Shown piece after piece: positions 1-6,664 of a stretch of DNA of 13,214 nt. The notes beneath the pieces were generated by a model that was given only the letters and a program-made list of their open reading frames with translations, did no database searches and was not told the DNA's origin. How positions within the stretch are numbered: the stretch's first letter is position 1; each line of letters starts with the position of its first letter. The stretch lies in NCBI GenBank assembly GCA_964633205.1, contig CAZWFN010000161.1:1-13214 (forward strand), in the 5' to 3' direction. The stretch is from CAYVQE01 sp964633205 (GTDB lineage: Bacteria; Myxococcota; B64-G9). The position numbers and the translations under genes are program-made.

Positions 1-211
1 ATGTCTCGTCCTTTCTCGATGGCCCCATTGTAACCGAGTTCAACGACGAGCACCATGGCCGCCGGCGCTCTTCCCGATGCGGGGGTCAGGTCGACCCCGG
101 GGGTTGGGCGCCACCCCGAGCCGGGGCCTCCCAACGGGCGCCGCCCTGCCGGGCGGTCGCACAACCAATTGCAAAGAATGGATAAAACAATGAGCGTCGC
201 GAAAGCCGGCG
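1..211. other. Left edge, no confident gene; cluster of GC-rich inverted repeats
   Basis: No gene can be supported here. On the minus strand an ATG at 56 opens a frame (MVLVVELGYNGAIEKGRD) that runs off the left edge, with a weak GAAGAG about 11 bases upstream. A second minus-strand ATG at 28 (MGPSRKDET) does the same in another frame. On the plus strand a frame open from the edge ends by base 190. None has decisive codon bias. The stretch 79-156 holds three adjacent hairpin-forming repeats: GGGGTC/GACCCC near 82-98, GTTGGG/CCCAAC at 103-108/130-135 enclosing CCCCG/CGGGG, and CCGCCC/GGGCGG at 141-156. No T-run follows them, so a classical terminator is not shown. Confidence 0.4.
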
Positions 212-228
212 CCGGCACGTGAATTGCT
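212..228 (+). promoter_or_regulatory. Sigma-54 (RpoN) -24/-12 promoter for the response regulator
   Basis: The sequence CCGGCACGTGAATTGCT matches the RpoN consensus (YTGGCACG-N4-TTGCW) at every defined position except one C in place of T. The invariant GG (214-215) and GC (226-227) are separated by exactly ten bases, as required. Transcription would start near 239, leaving a leader of about 69 bases before the ATG at 308. The in-frame TTG at 224 lies inside this element, which argues against the longer reading of the gene. Sigma-54 promoters need an enhancer-binding activator; the dyads at 103-156 lie at a suitable upstream distance, but that is inference. Confidence 0.6.
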
Positions 229-307
229 TCTTCATATCGACGGCGGCGCGGCGCGGACGAGAATCGTCGCGCCGCGTCGAAACCGCAGCCAATCGCGGAG
301 GCCCACG

Positions 308-736
308 ATGGATCGCAAGCCGGTGGTGATGGTGGCCGATGATCAGGAGGACCTGCGCTGGTTGTACCAGCACTGGTTGAGCGAGGCGGGGTATCACGTG
401 CGGCCGGTGCACGACGGCGCCTGGGTGCTGGCGTTGATACCGCCGGATCCGCCCGACCTGCTGCTGCTCGACCTGCAGCTTCCCGAGGTGGACGGGCTGG
501 AGGTTTGCCGTCAGCTGCGGGCCCGCGACGAGCTGCAGGAGCTGCCGGTGCTGGCGGTCACCTCGCGCACCGATGCCATCGTGCGCGACCAGCTGGCCGC
601 GGCCGGGGCCGACGCCCTGCTGATCAAGCCGTTCAGCCGCATCGAGCTGACCAGCGAGGTCGATCGGCTGCTGCGCCTCGGCGGCGGCGACCGGTCCGCA
701 TCCCGCTTGCGGGCGATGGTGGTCGAGCAGCTCTGA
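308..736 (+). CDS. Single-domain response regulator (CheY-like receiver)
   Basis: This is a 142-residue receiver-only protein that would be phosphorylated by a histidine kinase partner in the cytoplasm. Visible receiver residues are the acidic pair D11-D12, the phospho-acceptor D55 at the end of the LLLLD strand, T85 after the LAVTS strand, and K107 in the IKPF motif. The residues that follow (about 124-142) are a short tail without a DNA-binding or enzymatic output domain, so it probably signals through protein contacts or a phosphorelay. The ATG at 308 is chosen because GGAGG at 297-301 sits six bases upstream; the longer in-frame start at 224 would add 28 non-receiver residues and overlaps the sigma-54 site. 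No kinase is encoded nearby, so the partner is unknown. A lipoprotein gene follows after 96 bases. Confidence 0.92.
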   Translation: MDRKPVVMVADDQEDLRWLYQHWLSEAGYHVRPVHDGAWVLALIPPDPPDLLLLDLQLPEVDGLEVCRQLRARDELQELPVLAVTSRTDAIVRDQLAAAGADALLIKPFSRIELTSEVDRLLRLGGGDRSASRLRAMVVEQL

Positions 737-790
737 GCCGACCGCCACCCGCCCCTGGAGGCGCCTTCCGCTCGCCCGCCGGACCTGGCC

Positions 791-800
791 GTGGTAGCCT
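791..800 (+). promoter_or_regulatory. Candidate extended -10 promoter for the FG-GAP lipoprotein
   Basis: GTGGTAGCCT contains a TGn extension followed by TAGCCT. An almost identical decamer (GTGGTAGCGT) lies at 6572-6581 before the OmpA gene. No convincing -35 hexamer is visible at 16-18 bases upstream. The start site would be near 807, about 26 bases before the TTG start at 833. The repeated occurrence upstream of genes is the main support. Confidence 0.35.
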
Positions 801-832
801 GAGGCCGACGAGCGCAACGACGGGAGGCGGAC

Positions 833-2398
833 TTGAAGCGGGCTTTTTTGACGAGCGTGGGCGTGGGCCCGGTGGTCGTGGTCGGGTGGCTGGCGCTGGC
901 CGGCTGCGACGGCGCTAGCGGCTGTCCGGCGGCGGGCTGTCCCGCCGGGACCCACTGCGCCGGCGGCGAGTGCGTGCCGGACGCGGCCGACGGCGGAGTC
1001 GATGGCGACGCCGACGGTGCGGCCGATGCCGGTGACGGCGGCGACGCCGAGCCCGGCCGGCCGCTGCAGCCGACGGTGGTGCTCGGCGCCGGGGGCTTTT
1101 TCGGGATCAGCGGCCTGGGCCTGTCGCCGGTGCACGGCGGCGGGGTGTTCGCGGTGGGGGCCCACTATGCCGATATCGCGGCCGCCGATCAGCCCGAGCT
1201 GCAGGCCGGGCGGGTCTACCTGTTCGGCCCCTTCGCCGGTGGCCGGCCGCCGGCTGGGGTGGACGAGGCGCTGCTGGTGCTCGAGCCGCCGGACGCGGCC
1301 GAGATGGGTGGTTTCGGCTACAGCCTGTGCCCGCCCTGCGATCTGAACGGCGACGGCGCGCTCGACCTGCCGGTGGGCAACCACCTGTACTCGCCGGCCG
1401 CGGCGCCCAACTCGGGCCGGGCGCTGGTGTTCTGGGGCGACGGCGACGCCGGGCTGGCCGTCGAGCGCAGCACCAGCCACCACCTGGACGAGGGCCTGCG
1501 CCGCCAGTCGGACGTGATGGGCCAGACCGTGGTCTGCGCCGACGTGGATGGTGACGGCTACGACGACCTGCTGCTGGGTGGGCAGAACGCCGGTGCCGAC
1601 GACACCGGGCTGCTGGCCGTCTTCCCGGGCGGGCCCGACGGGCCGGCGGCCACGCCGCAGCGGCTGTTGACCCCGGCGCTGGCCGAGTCGCGCCAGTACT
1701 TCGGCGCATCCGCCGTGTGGGCCGACCTGGACGGCGACGGGGTCGAGGATCTGGCTGTAGGCGGCTGGGGGCTGATCCGCGGCCAGGCGGCCGGCGGGGT
1801 GCACACCGGCGGCGCGCTGGTGTTCCGCGGCGGCTCGGACTGGTCGCAGGGCTTCGACTTCGGCCTGTGGCCGGTGACCGACCAGGAGGTCGGCGCCGGC
1901 GGCACCCTGGCCCTGGTGGGCGCGGGCGAGAACCGCTACCTGGCCATGGGGGTCAGCGACCTGAGCGGCGGCGCGGTGCTGCTGTTTCGGCTGGGCCCGG
2001 AGATCCGCGACGGCGCCATCTACCAGGCCCTGGCCGCGCCCGACGGTTACGAGGACACCGGCTTCGGCCAGGCCATCGCCTGGGTGCCCGACTTCCACGG
2101 CGCCGGCCGCGGCGCCATGCTGGTGGGCATGAAGCACGCCGACGCCGCGCCCGACAACAGCGGCACCGGCGCGGTGGCGGTCTACACCCCGGCCGCCGAC
2201 GGCCGCGGTTTCCAGCGGCCGCCCGAGCTGCTGCTGGCGCCCGACCCGCAGCCCATGGACGCCTTCGGCGGCAGCATCGTGCCGCTGGGCGACGTCGACG
2301 GCGACGGCTTGGGCGACTTCTTCGTGGGCATGGAGTCGCACATCGAGGGCGATATGCAGACCGGCGAGCAGACCGGCGGCCTGGTGCTCTACCGCTGA
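833..2398 (+). CDS. Exported lipoprotein with seven-bladed FG-GAP/VCBS beta-propeller
   Basis: This 521-residue protein begins with a signal peptide (KR at 2-3, hydrophobic 9-23) ending in the lipobox LAGC, with lipidated C25. A short cysteine-rich knob follows (C31, C36, C42, C47), then an Asp/Gly/Ala linker (50-75). The rest reads as seven FG-GAP blades, roughly 88-132, 160-201, 230-265, 289-333, 355-386, 409-452 and 478-521. Four blades carry the Ca-binding loop: D170-NGDG-D178, DVDGDGYDD at 237, DLDGDGVED at 298 and DVDGDGLGD at 487. Blades 1, 5 and 6 lack it. Such propellers resemble integrin-alpha heads and usually serve binding or adhesion at the cell surface; the ligand cannot be told. 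The start is TTG, supported by GGGAGG five bases upstream. The hydrolase gene follows 42 bases downstream and is probably co-transcribed. Confidence 0.88.
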   Translation: MKRAFLTSVGVGPVVVVGWLALAGCDGASGCPAAGCPAGTHCAGGECVPDAADGGVDGDADGAADAGDGGDAEPGRPLQPTVVLGAGGFFGISGLGLSPVHGGGVFAVGAHYADIAAADQPELQAGRVYLFGPFAGGRPPAGVDEALLVLEPPDAAEMGGFGYSLCPPCDLNGDGALDLPVGNHLYSPAAAPNSGRALVFWGDGDAGLAVERSTSHHLDEGLRRQSDVMGQTVVCADVDGDGYDDLLLGGQNAGADDTGLLAVFPGGPDGPAATPQRLLTPALAESRQYFGASAVWADLDGDGVEDLAVGGWGLIRGQAAGGVHTGGALVFRGGSDWSQGFDFGLWPVTDQEVGAGGTLALVGAGENRYLAMGVSDLSGGAVLLFRLGPEIRDGAIYQALAAPDGYEDTGFGQAIAWVPDFHGAGRGAMLVGMKHADAAPDNSGTGAVAVYTPAADGRGFQRPPELLLAPDPQPMDAFGGSIVPLGDVDGDGLGDFFVGMESHIEGDMQTGEQTGGLVLYR

Positions 2399-2440
2399 GC
2401 AAGGCGGGGAAGGCTGGAGCTCGATTCCGGGAGGGGTGCG

Positions 2441-3409
2441 ATGCCGGCGACGAAGATGAGCGCGGTGCTGCTGACGGCGTTCGGGCTCGCCGCCTGCGCC
2501 GGGCCGCAAACCGGGCAGGTGCGCTTCGGCGACGCCGAGCCGATGCGCATCGCCGGGCTGGACACCTGCGCCTACCGCAGCCCGGGCCCGGGCCGGGCGC
2601 AGCTCGATCCGGAGGCGCCCCTGGTCGTGCTGGTCCATGGCTGCAACGATTCGGGTGGGCGCTTTCGGGTGCTGGCCGGGGTGTTCGAGGCCCAGGGCCA
2701 GCAGACCATCTGCTTCAACTACGACGACCGCGACAGCCTGGAGACCAGCGCCAGCCGGCTGGCCCGGGCCCTGGAGGCTCTGCTGGAGCGGATGGACAGC
2801 CGCCGGGTGACGGTCATCGGCCACAGCCAGGGCGGCCTGGTGGCCCGGCGGGCCTTCGTCCGCGATCGGCCGCAGCCGCTGCGCAACCCGGGCCGGGTGA
2901 CCTTCCGGCTGGTCACCGTGTCCTCGCCGCTGGGGGGCATCGAGGCCGCCTCCCACTGCGGCATCCTGGCGCTGCACATCCTGTCCTTCGGTGTCTCGGC
3001 CGGCATCTGCCAGATCGCCACCGGTTCCAAGTGGACCGAGATCCACCCGGTCAGCTGGTTCATGGTCACCCCGGGCGCGGTGCGGCCCGACCTGAGCCAG
3101 CACCTCAAGGTGGTCACCGACGAGCGCGGCTTCTGCCTCGAGCGCGACGCCGACGGCGACTGCGCCGAGAGCGACGACGTGTTCAGCACCGCCGAGCAGT
3201 ACAACCCGGTCGTCGACGCCGACGCCCGGGTGACCAACGTCGAGGTACGCGCCGGCCACGTCGAGATCGTGGGCGACGAGGGTCGGCCGCCGACCAAGCT
3301 GGTGTACATCCTGCAGCGCCACGGCTACCTGGCCCCGGCCGCGGCCGGAAAGCAGCTCGAGTTCGAACGCCGTCTGGCCCGGATTTACGGCGCTGCACAG
3401 CCGGATTGA
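2441..3409 (+). CDS. Lipoprotein alpha/beta-hydrolase (lipase/esterase type)
   Basis: This 322-residue protein has a short signal peptide and a lipobox LAAC, with lipidated C19. The alpha/beta-hydrolase core follows: strand LVVLVHG (61-67) with the oxyanion-hole HG, and the nucleophile elbow GHSQGG with S129. H273 in AGHVEIV is the best candidate for the catalytic histidine; the acidic residue cannot be fixed by eye. Besides C19 there are seven cysteines (43, 68, 91, 173, 190, 232, 241), which fits an oxidising envelope compartment. The fold is typical of lipases and esterases acting on lipid or ester bonds; the substrate is unknown. The ATG start is supported by GGGAGGGG at 2429-2436. It follows the propeller gene closely and is convergent with the beta-helix gene. 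Confidence 0.88.
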   Translation: MPATKMSAVLLTAFGLAACAGPQTGQVRFGDAEPMRIAGLDTCAYRSPGPGRAQLDPEAPLVVLVHGCNDSGGRFRVLAGVFEAQGQQTICFNYDDRDSLETSASRLARALEALLERMDSRRVTVIGHSQGGLVARRAFVRDRPQPLRNPGRVTFRLVTVSSPLGGIEAASHCGILALHILSFGVSAGICQIATGSKWTEIHPVSWFMVTPGAVRPDLSQHLKVVTDERGFCLERDADGDCAESDDVFSTAEQYNPVVDADARVTNVEVRAGHVEIVGDEGRPPTKLVYILQRHGYLAPAAAGKQLEFERRLARIYGAAQPD

Positions 3410-3412
3410 CGA

Positions 3413-3426
3413 ACGCGGCTCCGCGT
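3413..3426. terminator. Possible hairpin between convergent genes
   Basis: ACGCGG and CCGCGT form a six-base stem with a two-base loop four bases after the hydrolase stop codon. No T-run follows on either strand, so this is only a weak terminator candidate. The remaining 3427-3501 holds an eight-base palindrome GTGATCAC (3449-3456) and no gene. Confidence 0.25.
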
Positions 3427-3501
3427 CGCTGCGCGATGCGGGACCACCGTGATCACTGCTCGCAACCGTCGTCAGCTAGGCTGTTACGCGGTAGTCTCGG
3501 G

Positions 3502-6324
3502 CTAGAGCGAACCGCGGCGCACCAGGGCGAACCCATCCAGGTACAGGTTGCCGGTGAACGTAAGCCGGGCCAAGTGGGTGCCGCCCGCGAGTTGGACGTC
3601 CGACAGCACCACGTCCTGGTAGCTGGTCAACCCGCCCGTGTCGGGCAGCGCCAGCGTACCCAGGTCCTGCCCATCCACCCGGAGCGCCACGGCGCTCGTG
3701 CTCGCCTGGGTCGCCGCGCGCAAGACCAGGTCGTAGGACCCATCCTGGGGCACGTCCAAGTGGTAGGCCAGCCACTCGTCGGTCAGGGTGGCGCCGACCG
3801 CGTGGTCGTTCGAGCAGGCGGGGCAGATGAACACGTCCACGATGTCGTCGCGATAGCCGTCGCCCGCGTCCCAGGGTAGCAGATCGACGAAACCGACGCC
3901 GTAGCCCCCGTGATTGTAGGCCTCGGCCTCGATCCAGGTACGGGCCGGCCGGATGTGCGCCCAGGCGGGCTCCAGGCCGGCGGCTGCCAGGTGGGTCTGG
4001 GCGGCTTGTGGATACGACCCCGGGCTGAATGTGACGTTACCCGCCAGCGTGTTCCAGTCGGTGCAGCAGCCCTGGGCCCCACAGCAAAACAGCTCGTCGG
4101 TGTCGGAGAAGTTGTTCTGGACCAGGTTGCCCTGGGCCACCGGTTGCACCGTGGGCTGCAGGATGGCCCAGTTCGGCGCCGAGTCGATCACGTTGTCCTC
4201 GACGGTGAAGTGCTCGGACCCCTGATCCAGGTAGACGGCGCCGTAGTCGTGCACCTGGTTGTGGAGGTAGTTGCCCCGGATGCTGGAGCCGGGCTGCGTG
4301 CTCAAGGTGTAGATCAAGCCCCCATCTACCAGCCGCTGCATGGCGTAGCCCACCCGGTTGTACGCCACCCGGCTGTTCTCGGCCACGCTCGGGTCCAGGC
4401 TCCAGCCCCAGCCGACCGCGATGCCCGAATACGGCAGGTTGTGCAGCTCGTTGTGTTCGATCTCGGTGCTACGGGCGTAGCCCACGAAGATGGCCGGAGA
4501 GTCGAGGTACTCCCGGCCGACGTCCGAGATGTGATTGTTACGGATCTGGTTGTCGGCGCTCACCAGACGGTCGTCACCGGGGTCGGGTGTGTCGATATCG
4601 CCGACTGCGACGGCGCCGCCGGAGATGTCCCGGAAGGCGCAGCCCTCGACCAGGTTGCGCTTGGATCCGCTCTCCAGCGCGAGACCCCAGGCCCCCAGGC
4701 GGCTGAAGGTACAATTCCTGATGACCACGTCTTCGGCCCGCCGGAGGATCACGTTGCCGGGCGTTTTTTCCAGGGAGGGGTTGCCCGGATCGCCGGTCAG
4801 CAGCACGCCCGCTTGCAGCACCGGATAGCCGTCGCCGTTCTCGGGCCGCAGCCAGGTGGCGTGGGAGAATGTCAGGCCCTCGAACCTCAGGTGGTGGACC
4901 GGCTGGGCGAGGTCACCCTCGACGATCAGCAAGGCCTCGAGCCGAGGGGCGAAGACCTGGGCGTCGGCCGGGTCCTGGCCGTCCCGGGGGATGAGATAGA
5001 TCCAGCCGCCGGGTCGATCGTGGTACCACTCGCCGGGTGCGTCGAGCAGTTCGAAGGCGTTCTCGATCCAGGTCGGTCCGGCCATACCGATGTTCTGATG
5101 CCACTGGGCCAGGCTCCAGCACGGTTGCTGGATGGTCACGGCTCCCCCGGCGTCCACCGAGCCCAGCTTGCAGCGAAAGCTCTTCCAGAGCACCAGGTCC
5201 ACGAACTCGACGTCCGTCGGGTTGGACCAGCCGGCCAGGCTGGCGTCCGGGGCCTGGTAGCCCTGGACGATGACCGAGAAGCCCGGCGGGTTCAACTCGC
5301 CGCGGGCCCGCCGGCCGCGTTGCCCGTCCACGTAGAGCTGGCGGGTGTGCAGGCCGGCCGGGGCGGCAGCCCGGTGGATGCCCAGAGCGCCGTCGTGGAG
5401 TTGCCAGCCGTCAATGGAGGTCCCGCCGCTCAGGACAGGCTTCTCCCCGGGGTAGGCCCGGTAGACGATGGAGTAGCCGTTTTGGCCCGAATCCTCGGGC
5501 CCCAGCACCAGGGGAGCGTCCAGTTCGTAGCGCCCCCCGCGCAGGGAGATCAGGATGTCGGCCTGCATACCCGGCGCCAGGCCGCGGGCCCGATCCCGTG
5601 CGGCGGTCAGGCTGCAGGGCGCGGCCAGGCTACAAGCGTCTCCCGTTCCATCCGGAGCGACCACCAGCTCGTCGGTGGCCGGATCGGCCACCTGCCCGCT
5701 CAGCTCGACCACCGGCAAGTCCTCGCCGCCGGCGCAGACCGCATCCACCCGGGCATGGCGTTCCGCAGGCTGGCCGCCGGTCGGCCAGAAGTACACCAGC
5801 TGCGAACAGCTCTCACCCGCGGCCAGGTCCAAGGGCGTGAGGGGATCGGCCTGGCTGGTCAGGCCACCTTCCGTGCAGTTGCCCACCCCGCGGTTCGAGA
5901 ACGGGAAGTCGTCCGGATTGGTGCAGCTGAAGTACACACCCCGGATCGTGTCCGGCCCGGGATTGGTCACCCGGAGCACGACCGGAGTGGGATTGAGTTC
6001 ATCGGGAGAGGTGGGCTCGAAGGTGTGGGACGGGCCGGCGGGGTCCACCCTGCTCAGCCCGCAGGGCGAAAGCCCGGGGTCGCCGCCCGCGTCGCCGCCG
6101 GCATCGCCGCCCGCGTCGCCGCCGGCATCGCCGCCTGCATCGGAACCCTCGTCGCCGTCCGCGTTGCCGCCGCCATCCTCGACCGGATCGCCGCCCAAGT
6201 CCCCGCCATCGACGCCATCCGCGTCGGCCCCGGCATCGGTGCTGCCATCGGCTCCGCCACCACCATCGGATCCACAAGAGCAGCCGATCATTCCAGCCAC
6301 CAGCAAGACCGCAACCAATCGCAT
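3502..6324 (-). CDS. Lipoprotein right-handed beta-helix, GH141-like, with C-terminal CBM6-like domain
   Basis: The protein is 940 residues long. The signal peptide (hydrophobic 3-13) ends in the lipobox MIGC (C15). An Asp/Gly/Ala linker runs to about residue 85, including GGDA repeats. An Ig-like domain covers about 90-213. From about 218 the sequence follows the pattern of beta-helix glycosidase-like proteins: PDGTGDACSLAAPCSL, then ISLRGGRYELDAPLVLGPEDSG (259-280 region), then YPGEKPVLSGG (291-301). Next come FELLDAPGEWYHD (424-436) and N/I/V-rich helix coils to about 735. D667 (VDGG) and D700 (YLDQG) are candidate catalytic acids by analogy with GH141. Residues 797-936 look like a CBM6 carbohydrate-binding domain (IEAEAYNHGG). 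It probably acts on polysaccharide at the cell surface. The start at 6324 is chosen because it places a perfect signal peptide at the N-terminus; 30 upstream residues are open but unlike a leader. Confidence 0.85.
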   Translation of the reverse strand: MRLVAVLLVAGMIGCSCGSDGGGGADGSTDAGADADGVDGGDLGGDPVEDGGGNADGDEGSDAGGDAGGDAGGDAGGDAGGDPGLSPCGLSRVDPAGPSHTFEPTSPDELNPTPVVLRVTNPGPDTIRGVYFSCTNPDDFPFSNRGVGNCTEGGLTSQADPLTPLDLAAGESCSQLVYFWPTGGQPAERHARVDAVCAGGEDLPVVELSGQVADPATDELVVAPDGTGDACSLAAPCSLTAARDRARGLAPGMQADILISLRGGRYELDAPLVLGPEDSGQNGYSIVYRAYPGEKPVLSGGTSIDGWQLHDGALGIHRAAAPAGLHTRQLYVDGQRGRRARGELNPPGFSVIVQGYQAPDASLAGWSNPTDVEFVDLVLWKSFRCKLGSVDAGGAVTIQQPCWSLAQWHQNIGMAGPTWIENAFELLDAPGEWYHDRPGGWIYLIPRDGQDPADAQVFAPRLEALLIVEGDLAQPVHHLRFEGLTFSHATWLRPENGDGYPVLQAGVLLTGDPGNPSLEKTPGNVILRRAEDVVIRNCTFSRLGAWGLALESGSKRNLVEGCAFRDISGGAVAVGDIDTPDPGDDRLVSADNQIRNNHISDVGREYLDSPAIFVGYARSTEIEHNELHNLPYSGIAVGWGWSLDPSVAENSRVAYNRVGYAMQRLVDGGLIYTLSTQPGSSIRGNYLHNQVHDYGAVYLDQGSEHFTVEDNVIDSAPNWAILQPTVQPVAQGNLVQNNFSDTDELFCCGAQGCCTDWNTLAGNVTFSPGSYPQAAQTHLAAAGLEPAWAHIRPARTWIEAEAYNHGGYGVGFVDLLPWDAGDGYRDDIVDVFICPACSNDHAVGATLTDEWLAYHLDVPQDGSYDLVLRAATQASTSAVALRVDGQDLGTLALPDTGGLTSYQDVVLSDVQLAGGTHLARLTFTGNLYLDGFALVRRGSL
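6082..6141. repeat. Five-copy 12-base tandem repeat inside the lipoprotein linker
   Basis: Five 12-base units alternate between GCCGCCCGCGTC and GCCGCCGGCATC, the last being GCCGCCTGCATC. On the coding (minus) strand each unit encodes the four residues GGDA. Gain or loss of a unit keeps the frame and would only lengthen or shorten the linker between the membrane anchor and the folded domains. Confidence 0.85.
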
Positions 6325-6366
6325 GGGTGCCGTACCCTTTCCCCAATCCGATCCGCTTCCCGATCC

Positions 6367-6403
6367 GGTTTCCGAACGGTATGGTCCATGCCAACCGGAA
6401 ACC
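6367..6403. promoter_or_regulatory. 37-base dyad in the beta-helix gene upstream region (operator or leader hairpin)
   Basis: GGTTTCCG (6367-6374) and CGGAAACC (6396-6403) are perfect inverted repeats. Inside them, after a symmetric three-base AAC/AAC interval, GGTATG (6378-6383) and CATGCC (6387-6392) form a second stem with one wobble and a three-base centre. A possible -10 (TAGAAT on the minus strand, 6405-6410) abuts it, so a start site would fall within the dyad. That suggests a repressor operator or a 5' stem-loop. Two direct CCGATCCG copies (6348-6355, 6360-6367) lie next to it. Confidence 0.5.
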
Positions 6404-6404
6404 C

Positions 6405-6410
6405 ATTCTA
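6405..6410 (-). promoter_or_regulatory. Candidate -10 for the beta-helix lipoprotein gene
   Basis: The minus strand reads TAGAAT here, five of six matches to TATAAT, in an AT-richer patch of a GC-rich region. No good -35 is seen. The leader to the ATG at 6324 would be about 74 bases. A competing candidate, TTGGTAGCCT, lies at 6461-6452 on the same strand. Confidence 0.3.
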
Positions 6411-6571
6411 TCAAGCAACCACCCCCAGTGTGCCGATCCCTGGCATCGATCAGGCTACCAATTCACGTCCAAGCCGCGTAGCTGGCGCCGGTTTCCTGGC
6501 TGGGAGAGTATAGCACAGGGCCTGGGATCTGAGTTCAGGATTCTCACTGCTGCCCGTCAGGGATGGGGTAT

Positions 6572-6581
6572 GTGGTAGCGT
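6572..6581 (+). promoter_or_regulatory. Candidate extended -10 promoter for the OmpA-domain gene
   Basis: GTGGTAGCGT differs by one base from the decamer before the FG-GAP lipoprotein (791-800). The predicted start is near 6588, exactly where the leader hairpin begins. No clear -35 box is seen. Confidence 0.35.
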
Positions 6582-6588
6582 TGCCATT

Positions 6589-6635
6589 CGGACGGAGATG
6601 CTCTTGGCCGTCGAGTTGGCGAAATGCTCCGTCTG
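6589..6635 (+). promoter_or_regulatory. 5' leader stem-loop of the OmpA-domain gene
   Basis: CGGACGGAG (6589-6597) pairs with CTCCGTCTG (6627-6635) in nine base pairs, one of them G-U, around a 29-base loop. It ends 17 bases before the GGAGGT ribosome-binding site at 6653-6658. A stem-loop at the extreme 5' end of an mRNA, as in E. coli ompA, is known to slow decay; applying that here is inference. Confidence 0.45.
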
Positions 6636-6664
6636 CAACAATTTGGAAATGTGGAGGTAAAACC

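Noticed and set aside
1..56. A minus-strand gene starting at 56 and leaving the left edge
   Set aside because: Only 18 codons are visible, the ribosome-binding site is weak and a rival plus-strand frame is equally plausible; it cannot be decided from this window.
86..3322. A 1078-codon open frame on the minus strand opposite the regulator and lipoprotein genes
   Set aside because: It mirrors three well-supported plus-strand genes with clear domains, has no recognisable domain itself, and is expected from the extreme GC content, which removes stop codons in antisense frames.
3910..6513. An 867-codon plus-strand open frame opposite the beta-helix gene
   Set aside because: The minus strand carries signal peptide, beta-helix and CBM6 patterns; the plus frame shows none and runs through the divergent control region.
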